Shown here: positions 50,821-60,975 of the stretch, piece after piece
Layout: the number at the start of each line of letters is the position of its first letter
Position numbering within the stretch: position 1 is the first letter of the stretch
Assembly (NCBI GenBank): GCA_003342895.1
Contig: PTFA01000087.1
Span: 193,418-257,417, forward strand
Reading direction: 5' to 3'
DNA length: 64,000 bases
Origin: Casuarius casuarius
Taxonomy: Eukaryota; Chordata; Aves; Casuariiformes; Casuariidae
Program-made: the position numbers and the translations under genes
The notes under the pieces: generated by a model
What the model was told of the DNA's origin: nothing
The model's input: only the letters and a program-made list of their open reading frames with translations
Databases searched by the model: none

Positions 50821-51280
50821 TTCTTCTGTAACATAAAACAATAGTGGGAGAATGAGGAAGTCTGTGGAAGAAGTACTGCTGGTATCAGCAGAAGAACTTG
50901 AGGAGTCTAAGGAGTAAACCTGACCTTCGGTCACATTGGTGTAGCACCACAGAGTTAGAGATACACAGAGATGGCCTCATTCTTGTGAGATTGAGAATTA
51001 CATAAAAGAAAAAAATGAGAGGCAAAAATTAGCAAGAGACCAACAGGATATTTGGTCTTGTGGTTTAGCTGGAATCCAAATAGAGGATAATAAATTTGGG
51101 TGGTGTGGTCGGTAGCATCTTGTAAACTCAAATGCAGAACATACAGAGAGAATGGTAAAAACAGTGACAACTGGAGGAAGAGAAATGGAGAGTTGTAGAC
51201 CTATCAGAAGAAATACAAGTGAGCTCCTTTAAAAGAGTATGTGAGATTTACATAGCTGGATATGTCTTATGCCATGAGAA

Positions 51281-51283
<3 letters not shown>

Positions 51284-51317
<34 letters not shown>
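51284..51317. repeat. (TG)17 microsatellite
   Basis: Seventeen uninterrupted TG units. Confidence 0.97.
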
Positions 51318-51319
<2 letters not shown>

Positions 51320-53639
51320 GTTGTTTGTTATTAAATGCATCATGTGCCAATGAAAAGAAAAAAAGGAGAGAATAGTGCATAAACCATAATCTGTTTTAAC
51401 CCTGTGTATCCATTCTTCTGCTCTTACCTCTGAGTAATGGTTTACTCTTGAAGCAGTGATTTGGAGTTGAACCCTGAGTAAAACAAGGGATTGTCGGTAT
51501 ATCTTATGGTCCAAGGAAATTTGTTTAGTTTATAGGATTTTTTATATTTCATGCTCAGTGCAACAAAAACATTGGAGTGTTTTTGGCAGAGGTGTGCAAA
51601 TTGTTTCCTTCTCAACAGTATGTCTTTGTCATTTGGAATTCTTTCCTCTTAGATATATCTATGTATCAGTATTGCTGTTATCTTAAGTGAATTTATTCTG
51701 ATCCAATCTACTCTTCCATTTTCTCTAAGAGACTGGAAAAGTACTTTTTCACAGACTGTTATACTGAGAAGTCATAAGATAGTGTCTTTGGAAACTTCAG
51801 TGGTCTTGGGAAAGATGGGCAAATTATCATTTTAGTATCCAATCTTTCTGAAGGGAGTAGAAACTGCCACTGAAGGCTGAGGCCTTGTACTTCCGCAAAA
51901 TTCCCTGAACAAGCCAACAGTGTTTCAGGGAATGTTGGTACATCTCCAAAATATATATGGTGTCTTCAACAAGATAAGCCTGATCACCTTACTTGTTTCC
52001 GTCTCTTGGGGGAAACAGTAATTTTTTCCCCATTTGACCCATATTGGTAATTAAACAGATAAAGAAAGATACTGCTTAGGTCAGTATGTGAGAACACTTT
52101 TCCCTCCTTTCCCTAGAAAGAGCTACAACTGAGGCGGTCACCGACATCTAGAGATGGCTTCTTCAGGAGTGCTTTCATTGCAAGTCGCCTAAGACTGGCC
52201 AATATCATGCCCTTTATCTACGAAAGCATTAATAATCTTGTCAGTAATAACATCAAAACATCCTTGCTGTTCTTTGCAAGCCATGAAGACAAAGGTCTAG
52301 CTCACAATTTTGGCAAAACCATCAAACATCAAACAATCAGCAAAACCATCTCAAACATCCAAAGAGGATGGTAAATTTATATCCTTTGGCTTTGTTATTG
52401 CTGCTTTTATATCAGCCAAATGTACTGGATCCATTTAGGTTTCTCACATAACAATACCACCACTGTCCCTTATAGTACCATGTATGAGCAGATAACAAAG
52501 CATGTAGAGAAGGAACTAGCATCAGCATCCTCATCTGCTAGCTGAGGCAGGAGGCAGTGATGGGAATGACTCATACAAAATCATTCAGGAGGCCAGTGAT
52601 TCAGTGACAGCACTAGGCATGTCAAGGTCAATACAGTATCCCATTTTTCCAGAGAAAAATTCATTAATGTCGTGACAAAGGTGATGAACAACGATTAGTT
52701 GAGGTAACCTGTGAGGAAGAAATGTAAGGTAGAAGGCACCCACTTGCCAGTCTTTTGCGTTCTATGAGTAAGGGAAGTATTATTTCACGACATTCTCAGC
52801 AGAATGCTGTAAAAAACAAAGTAATACATTTAAAACAACTGGAACTGAGTTGGTCTATCAGCATCCACAAGAAGACCATCAGAAAAGTCATACCAGTCTG
52901 AAGGAGAGGTGACAGATTCTAATTTCAGAAAGGGAGCTAGCCATGGAAAATTATCACTAGAAACAGGGCCTTCTAGAACTACTGAATTTGCTATAGGATT
53001 ACACTCTTGAACCTAAGCTTTTATTTTTATTTCTTAAAAAAGAAATCCAGCTGCTGAGTTAAAAATAAATTCCTAGAAATGCCAAAGAAGTGCCTTATTT
53101 CCTGTATATTTTTAATATAGTTGTTCTTTTTATCAGAGTGCTTCTCTTTCGATTCCAAAATCTTTCTTTCCTTCACTCCCATTGGAAGTAACACATCTAT
53201 TTTCTTTTCATTGCTTGCTGAGTCTCTTCTCCACCCCATTCTTCTCTTATATCACTGTTCTTTCCCCATTTCTCTGAAAATTATTACCTTACATTTTCTG
53301 TTCTTACAGTCTTTTTTGTCAATCAGTAAGTAGGTATAATAGCCACCCTTAAAGTCCTTTGAATACTTACTGTCCTATATCGAATTCTTCCAAAGCATAT
53401 ACTTATGCTACATATAGAAGACAGATTGCTCTGTATTATGCCACCAAAAAGTATGATTTATTAATAGTGCAATCTCTACAAGAGCTGACATGATTCACTT
53501 CTAAGGATTGACAGACGATTAAGATTTGGCTTCCACGTTACAAAGGAGAAGTACCCATACAACAATAGGAAAGTTGAAAAGAAAGTTCTAGAAAATTGCA
53601 TGTCATTTTTGTGTAAAAGTAAAAGTAAATGGACACCTA

Positions 53640-54020
53640 CAGCTGTCAGCCCGAAGAGTTTTCTTTTCCCCCTCTGCCTTTATGCCCTGTTGATTGTGAG
53701 AGACATTGTCTGTAGACAAAGCGGAACATTGCCTTTACAATCAAACCAAGTTATGACTTTCTGAAAGAAGGAAAAAGGAGTGCAAAATTCTAATCGGGAG
53801 AGATTCAGCCAAGACTGTGTTCAGTAAAAGCAATAAAAACGTTTTCATTTATGGCTCACGGAGCATCAATAGACAATAGACAGCATAACAATCAGCTCTG
53901 GTATGAAAGATCCCTATTATGCCAAGCAAAGAGCAAAAGGCAAAAGACAATATTAGCTCCGTCATGCACGCAGACAATACGAGCCCATAATGATACTGTG
54001 AATGAAGCTTTGTATCACTT
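53640..54020. promoter_or_regulatory. Candidate enhancer-like conserved element
   Basis: A repeat-free block of mixed composition with clustered SOX-type cores: ACAAT at 53737, 53873, 53888, 53947 and 53974, plus ATTGT at 53705. It also has a perfect inverted pair, TTGTCT and AGACAA, at 53706-53719. A tandem CAATAGACAATAGAC lies at about 53868. The look resembles vertebrate developmental noncoding elements, but conservation was not tested. Several short open frames here carry no domains. Confidence 0.3.
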
Positions 54021-56218
54021 CAGAGAGAAAATTTACCCAGCCTAAGGCTCTCCTGCGTCCAGAGACTGTGCAGAGCGAATGTGAAGCTGGCAAGGAACAT
54101 TTTGCAGTGTGGTTCCAGCCTCCCGGGCCCCGTGAGGGGTCTGAAAGGAGAGAGGGAACTCACCACCTGTGCCTGGGAACTAGCAATCCTCTATTTGGGT
54201 GCCAGTTTGGGGAGGAGGAGGAGACAGTCGAGGAGTCTGGATTCCTAAATTCTTGCCTGCAGTTGTTCTGTCCGCACCAGACAATAAAGAAACATAAAGA
54301 AAAAGGAAGAATTATTGATGGCTCACATGCATTTGCATATATACACAGACCTTATCAAACCATTTCCTAGCTTGAGTTATGTTAGATTTATATGGATCAG
54401 TTTTCTTTGGTTAGGGCCCAATAAGCAAATATAGCTACTTCATAGCTATTCTTTTGTAAATAAAAAATCTCCATAGGCAGATGATATTGTCTCACCATTT
54501 TCTATTACTATATATGAGCAATAGCACCAGTAGCGTTGCTTATTAATATAAATATGTAATAGTGTCATGTAAAAGTCACAAAGAATTTAGTCTCCTGTTT
54601 GCTAGCTCTTGTACGAACGCGTAGAAAAAGTCATTGCCTATGCTCAAAGAACAGGGAAAGAATTTAATTTATCTCCTGGTGTGAAACCTGTCTGTCCTAC
54701 ATTTTCTCCAAAGATCCCATAATTTTTCACTTTTCTGGAGGCACAGGTGCAGGTGCACAGGCACAAGCACAGAGGCATCTATACTTGTTTTCCCCTCTCT
54801 GTTAAAAAAGCAAAAAGAAGCCTTGATTCTAGAAGCCACAGAGAACAGAAGGCTTTGTATTAAGGCAGTGTGTTGGTGACTTTGTTTGCTGAACTCATTA
54901 AATAACTGATAGCTGCTCGTTATTTTACGTCTTTCCCCATCATGGTATCGCAGCAGCCCATTCTGAGGGCAAACCTGCACAGCACATGAATGTTTCTACC
55001 AGCACCTGCCAGCCCGGTGGCTTACAGGATTTGTTTTGCATGCTCCTGTAGGTCATCTGCTCCTCAGCTTTGCAGCCTTCGGGGGGGTAGGGGGGGCACA
55101 CTGCCTGGACGACAGAGGCAGGATCTGTGTGGACCACACAGCGAATTCAGATAATGCTGGAGGGCAAGCGTCATGCCAGACAGGCAGAATGGGGGAGCTA
55201 CTGCTCTTCTGAGCCTCTGCCCAGTAGATCTGTGCCTGGTTTAGAAATAATTTTTTCACATTATTCATAATCCATGTAAGGTATGTTAGGGCTGTGTTCA
55301 AAAGAAAAAAAATGCTGAGAAGCTTCAGCTCCAGTGGAGGTGATGAAAGAGTAGAGGCAGTCAGCACCACTTAGGATTTAAACCCAGGTCTCTACAGAAA
55401 TCTTGTACTAAGATTAATCAGACACTGTATCGAAGCAAGGAGTTAAACCTGAAAGCTAAAGTGTGCACTTTTAAATCTCTCATAAATTGCTTATAACTGC
55501 ACAAAATACCGCAGGGTGCATATGAGCACCCCCACATGTAGCTGAACTGCAGCCAGATAAAACATCCTGCAGCCTTTGCTGATAAAACTGATGAAAGAGA
55601 GGCTTATTGTAACAGAAAGAAAATGTAGGAAAGATTTGTGGATAAGTGATCATTATAATTCAGTGACCTTAAATTGGATGCATGTTGTGGGGGTGTATGT
55701 GTAGGACACAGACACAATTATCTGATGAATTGTTTAAAACTAAAGGAAAGAGTGTCAAACCTTTCTAGATTGTTTCAAAACTGACCATTTCTATATAACT
55801 AAGTTAACAGATGTGATACAGTTATATGACAGAACTACAGTACAACAACAGAGCTAGGTTAGTCAAACTAAGAATGGATACGTGCAGGCAAAGATGAAAA
55901 TGTCAATGTAAAAGGGAACAAAAGTTTTGGAAAAGAGACACAAGGGCCAGTAAAAGAAAGTTGGACACAGCTTTGTAAAACAGAACTCACAAGATGTCTT
56001 CTTCATCCAGAAACCTGTTTAATGGGGCAGATTTTTTTACATTTAAGACACTAGAAACAGACTGTTTCAAGAAGTAGACTAATGAAGTATATCTCTGTAC
56101 TGCACTGTATGTTTAAATGAAATGCACTTCTTTCTAGGTAGGAGCAGTAAATGGCCCTTGATGATGGCTGGGCGAAAGATACAGGAAGCAAAACAGGCCA
56201 ATATTCTCAGGTTTTAGG
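54021..56218. other. Gene-poor stretch
   Basis: No gene recognised. A 122-codon open frame at 54002-54370 has no domain signal. An octamer-like ATGCATTTGCATAT lies at about 54327. At 55374-55400 the string GGATTTAAACCCAGGTCTCT could be the worn tail of a tRNA-like SINE, but it is too short to call. Confidence 0.55.
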
Positions 56219-57396
56219 TTCACAGAACTGCAGAATGGTTGAGTTTGCAAGGGACCTCTGGAGATCATCTAGTCCAACCTCACCTGCTCAAGCAGGTCAC
56301 CTAGAGCACGTTGCCCAGGATTGTGTCCAGACAGCTTTTGAAAAGCTCCAAAGAAGGAGACTCCACAGCCTCTCTGGGCAACCTGTTCCAGTACTCAGTC
56401 ACCCTCACAGTAAAGAAACTTTTCCTCATGTTCAGATAGAACTTCCTGTGTTTCAGTTTGTGCCCGTTGCCTCTCGTCCTATCGCTGGGCACCACTGAGA
56501 AGAATCTGGCCCCATCCTCTTTACACCTTCCCTTCAGAAACTTATGCACATTGATAAGATCCCCTGTAAGTCTTCTCTTCTTCAGGCTGAACAGGCCCAG
56601 CTCTCTCAGCCTTTCCTCATATGAGAGCTGCTCCATTCCCTTCATCATCTTAGGAGCCCTTCGCTGGACTCACTCCAGTAGCTCCATGTCTCTCTTGTAC
56701 TGGGGAGCCCAGAACTGGACACAGTACTCCAGATGCAGCCTCACCAGGGCTGAGTAGAGGGGAAGGATCACTTCCCTTGACTTGCTGGCAATGCTCTTCC
56801 TGATGCAGCCCAGGAGACCATTTGCCTTCTTGGCCACAAGGGCACATTGCTGGCTCATGGTTAACTTGTCCACCAGGACTTCCAGGTCCTTCTCCACAGA
56901 GCTGCTTTCCAGCAGGTCAGCCCCCAGCCTGTACTGGTGCATGGGGTTTTTCCTCTCTGGGTGCAGGACTCTGCACTTTCCTGTGTTGAACTTCATGAGG
57001 TTCTTCTCTGTCCAACTTTCCAACCTGTTGAGGTGCCTCTGAATGGCAGCACAGCCCTCCAGGGTATCAGCCACTCCTCCCAGTTTCATATCATCACCAA
57101 ACTTGCTGAGGGTGCACTCTGTCCCTTCATCCAGGTCATTGGTAAAAATGTTGAACAATATTGGACCCAGTATTGACCCCTGGGGGACACTGCTAGCTAT
57201 AGGCCTCCGACTAGACTTTGCACCACTGAGCACGACACTCTGAGCTCGGCCATTCAACCAGTTCTCAGTCCACCTCACTGTCTAGCCCACACTTCCTGAG
57301 CTTGCCTACGAGGATGTTACAGGAGACAGTGTCAAAAGCCTTACTGAAGTCAAGGTAGACAACATCCACTTCTCTCCCCTCATCTACCCAGCCAAT
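56219..57396 (-). mobile_element. CR1 LINE, 5'-truncated, fairly well preserved
   Basis: A minus-strand CR1 of about 1.18 kb with its 3' end at the low-coordinate side. On the plus strand it reads CACAGAACTGCAGAATGGTT, GGGACCTCTGGAGATCATCT and AGTCCAACCTC, then the ordered CR1 words CTCTGGGCAACCTGTTCCAG, CTTTCCTCATATGAGAGCTG and CCAGATGCAGCCTCACCAGG. Similarity stops near 57396, after TCATCTACCCAGCCAATC, which marks the truncation within the reverse transcriptase. It is the least decayed CR1 copy in the window, so it is younger than those at 17691 and 60343. Confidence 0.96.
56301..57278 (-). pseudogene. CR1 ORF2 reverse-transcriptase remnant
   Basis: This is the C-terminal half of the CR1 ORF2 protein. 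The first 202 codons hold the palm motif PQGSILGP (residues 32-39) and a catalytic-site motif FGDD (residues 60-63, bases 57090-57101), where the family has FADD. A TGA at 56670-56672 interrupts the frame. The same frame then continues through [14 protein letters not shown] and HWNRLP-like (here YWNRLP) segments typical of the CR1 C terminus to a stop at 56301. Just upstream of 57278 a TAG also lies in frame. The CGA-to-TGA and TGG-to-TAG changes are the kind expected from CpG decay. The protein is dead. Confidence 0.9.
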
Positions 57397-59698
57397 CGGG
57401 TTGGTAGCTTTAGTATCATCAGTCCTATGCCTTCAAAAATAATGCCTGGACTCTCCTTCCCCCTAATCCCATTATCAGATTTTCTTAAAAAAATCAGGAT
57501 GGTTTTAAAAGATGGCAATTTATATGTGTTTTCTTTTCTTAGAGGGCCATAGTTTCTGGGAGGAGAGAAAAAAAAATCACATTTGGTAGTTTTTCTTGGT
57601 AACCCACATCTACTAAAAAAAATTCGAGAGATTCTCATCTAATCTTTTGTTTTAAAACAGCAAGCATTGGAAGGCATGCAATTAGTTTTTGAAATCTGCC
57701 AACAATATTCTGTCAAATGTATATTAATATGGGTCATCAGAGTCACTTTTAAAAACAGCATTCACAAAACTGAAGGATGACACTTTTATTCCAAATGGGA
57801 GGAGACACACTGATACAGATTTACCTGTAAATGGTAAGCGATATACAATAAAAAAAAATAATAGTTTAAATGTGGGCATGAATAAAGCTGATAAAGATCT
57901 GCTTTTATGCAGAGGTGATTATCGGGTCCTTTAATGAGTTATTCTCAGGAAAAAAAATGAATGACTGAAAGCTCAGTTACAAGGTATATATAATATGATC
58001 CAAACATATGGCTGCTGTTAGAAAGTTTCTTACTAGTTGCTGAAATTTGGTGAATATTTGCTTGATGCAAGGGAAAAAGATGCTGTTATGTGGTTTCCTG
58101 CACTGAATGTTCCCCTTTCAAAATGTTTCCCTGACACAAAACTGCACCTGATAGCTAATGCTTTCTTATGAGAGGGCTGTGCAGTTTGACTCTAAACATG
58201 AGGTTTTGGGGAAATGTAGTTTAGAAATCAGAAAGAAAAAAGGCAGCTTCTGATATGCTCATTTGCAATTACCTAAATTACAAGATTTTTGTATGCTTAA
58301 ATTCAGTAATGATTTACTTGTCTGCTTGCAATTCCACAGAAAGCTGACAGAAAAGCATTTATCAGTTTATCTGAGAGATTATGTATAGTATCTTTGAAAG
58401 CAATGAGATGAACTTCTAAAGAGAATTCACATGATTAAGCTGTAAAACCAGCAACATATTAATAGATAAAAAAGAGGTAAACTCATCTGGTTTGTGGTCA
58501 GGCCAATGAAAAATGAATAATCTTTGTGTTGCTCAAAATAGAAATGCGTATATTCTGCTTGTCCTTTCATGGCCTAGCAGTGGGAGAAGGGGCATAAACA
58601 GGAAGAGATGAGGCAGGGTAGGTGGAAACCTCACTGTACCCTGGAGGTCCAAATGTTGAAATCTGATTCAGTTGAAGGAGAGCACCTTACCATGAGTTGT
58701 ACAATTTTATTTATTGCCATTGCTTTCTTTTTTTCACCTGCGTTTCTCAGGTTTCTTTTAAAGTGAGTATTCCTACTGTATACCTCAGCCTCAGCCTTTT
58801 ATGATAAAAAGTACCTCCTTAGTGGGCCTGGGGAGGGAATCTAAAAGGCCTGCAACTCTAGACTCACAGCCTAACTAATAGGGATGTGTAACAGGGATGA
58901 AACTAACACTGAATGAGGGGGCAGCTGCAGTGGCAGAAAGAATATAGTAGCAGCTGGTGGCGTTTTCCATTGAGGAACTTAAGGGGAAGAACATTTCTCT
59001 CATATTTCTGCAAGGAAACAGAGTTTCCCCTTAGCAGTGGTAGAAATGTGCTGTGTTTCCATCTACAGTCTCAGTCCATCCCTTGACACCACGGCCCCTC
59101 TGGCCTTATCTACACCGGGATGCTGCCCCAGTTACATACACGGTATGTGTCTCCCTGCAGCTGCACCGAGGCAAGGATGCTGTTTGCCTTGGTGAGTTTT
59201 CAAGATTTGTTCCTGTGATGCGAACAATAATTTCTAAGCCATATTTGAAACTTATAGTAATGCAATTTCACTGGGACAAGAAATCAGACCAAATACGCAG
59301 CATATGGCTTTAGTCTTCGGAGGCTGACTGGCAATACTTACTTGTATGTAACTCATGGGAGCCAGGAAGAATTTTGCATTGAATGGAGTAGGGCTACACC
59401 AGAAGATCAGTTAGGAAAACAGACTTGCTCCTATAGATTGCTTAGTAGTTTGTAGTTTCCTTTTTATTATTATAAAATTTCTAACACAGTATACCTGAGA
59501 AAAAATAGCTTAATACATCATTCAGCTGTCATAAAACTATTTATCCAGTCACCTAGTTTTTGAAAAGAGGTTTTTAAGAGGTAAGTGTAATCTGAGAAAA
59601 AATATAACATCTTTTGTACTCATCTTTTGAAAACAGAGATAAATTAAAAAGATGTTTGCCCACTTGGACATTTCTGAGAATATGATTAGAAAACTTAC
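57397..59698. other. AT-rich gene-poor stretch
   Basis: No gene, transposon or notable repeat was recognised. Open frames are short and without motifs. A plus-strand donor-like site, AAGAG|GTAAGTG, lies at about 59580 with no convincing acceptor. Confidence 0.55.
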
Positions 59699-59798
59699 CT
59701 GGAGCATGTCAGTCACAACAAAATTTACCTCTGAGTCTTGATTTTCCTTTGCTGCATCATAGGTAATTGACCTATGACCTAGAGACCTGCAATGGTTC
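59699..59798 (-). CDS. Candidate 100-nt second exon (unknown minus-strand gene)
   Basis: On the minus strand a pyrimidine-rich acceptor (GAACTTCTTCTTTTCTAG) at 59799 is followed by 100 nt and then a very strong donor, CTCCAG|GTAAGTTTT. The frame beginning one base in is open for 33 codons and ends on a codon boundary. The peptide contains RSITYDAAKENQDSEVNF and ends in VVTDMLQ. The other two frames are less plausible because one has an early stop. The one-base start joins in frame with the two leftover bases of the candidate first exon at 63878. The peptide is not recognised, and such a combination can occur by chance. Confidence 0.3.
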
Positions 59799-60342
59799 CT
59801 AGAAAAGAAGAAGTTCCTCTTTCATGAAAACAATGGTAGAAGGTTGTACTGATTGCAGATTAAAATACTGTACTGAGTTTATTTTATCTCGATTCCAGTA
59901 TAATCCTTGCTGAACTCAATATTCTGCTTATTCAGTTGGGCTGCCTTAGTAGGGCTGCCTTCAGCAGACAGCAGATTGGGTCAATGAAGGTGCATCACTC
60001 TAATACATTACTTGAAATAGGGAATGAAAATTCTCCATAGAGTTTCATAACCTAAAGTTTCAACCCTAAATCTGTGAATTGCTGACCTAACTAAAAATGT
60101 GCAAAGGCTCTTTTTATTAGGCATTTTCCATGCGAGGACCAATGAGAGCACTTTTTACTGCAGTATTTGGATGAAATAGTTCACTTCATGAAACGCACTT
60201 CAGAGACACCCACTTGGATACAAACTACATCTCTTTTGGCCAAGCTAGATACTTTCTGGAACTCCTCCAGGATAAGTCAGGCAGGCATATTTTATATCTT
60301 GCCATGCTTTATGAAAGAGAATAGAATTTTCTCAGCATAGTG

Positions 60343-60975
60343 GTTGAAAACAGTCATATAATCATAGGCATTATGGCTAAAAGGGCCCTTGAGGCTTGTA
60401 GCTTAAACTATGAAACAATTTTGTCTAGATGTTTACCTAACCTGATCTAAAAAGCAACCAGGAATAAAACTTCTATAGCTTCTTTCTTCAAACTATCATG
60501 TCCTTATTTAACTATCTTTTATTGTTGGGAAGAGTTTTCCTAATTTTAAACTAATTTTATCTAACTGCAACTGAAATCCATTTACCCCCATCCCCCACCC
60601 CACAGCAATTTATTATCTTACCATCTTTGCACATTTGAAGACTTACTATCCTTTCTCTGCTCAATCTCCTTTTCTGTAAAATAAACAAACACAGCTCATT
60701 CAGCTTTTCTTCATGGGTCATGCCTTCTACATATCTTCCTGTTGTTCACCTCTGGGCCATCTCCAGTTGATCTACATCCTTCTTGAATTGTGCTGCCCAG
60801 AAGCAGACACAGTTCACCAGGCTAGGCTTACTACTGTGGCAAAGAATAAAAGGATTAGTTCACATACAGCACTCACATACAACATGCCGGTTTATTCACA
60901 CCAGCTGGATTTAACTTTTTTGACACTATACAGCATTGCTGATTCATGTTTCAGTTTAACTGCTGAATCTTTTTC
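60343..60975 (-). mobile_element. Ancient CR1/L3-like LINE remnant
   Basis: A worn minus-strand copy recognised by word order on the plus strand: ATAATCATAGGCATTATGGC at the 3' end, then TAAAAGGGCCCTTGAGG, TTGTTGGGAAGAGTTTTCC, GCTCATTCAGCTTTTCTTC, ATCCTTCTTGAATTGTGC and AAGCAGACACAGTTCACCAG. It ends near TTTGACACTATACAGCATTG and TGATTCATGTTTCAG. These match the order seen in old amniote CR1 copies, with much divergence. A 94-codon plus frame at 60713-60997 reads this element backwards and is not a gene. Confidence 0.75.

Larger units (their letters stand above)
47335..53640. other. AT-rich gene-poor stretch
   Basis: No confident gene. It holds the speculative exon at 48181-48316, an (AAAC)n tract at 49523-49540, a hairpin (GCTGGAAG/CTTCCAGC) at 50526-50544, an ambiguous base at 50708, a TAAT-rich degenerate repeat at 50745-50820 and a (TG)17 microsatellite at 51284-51317. 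Overall it looks like long intron or intergenic DNA. Confidence 0.55.
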
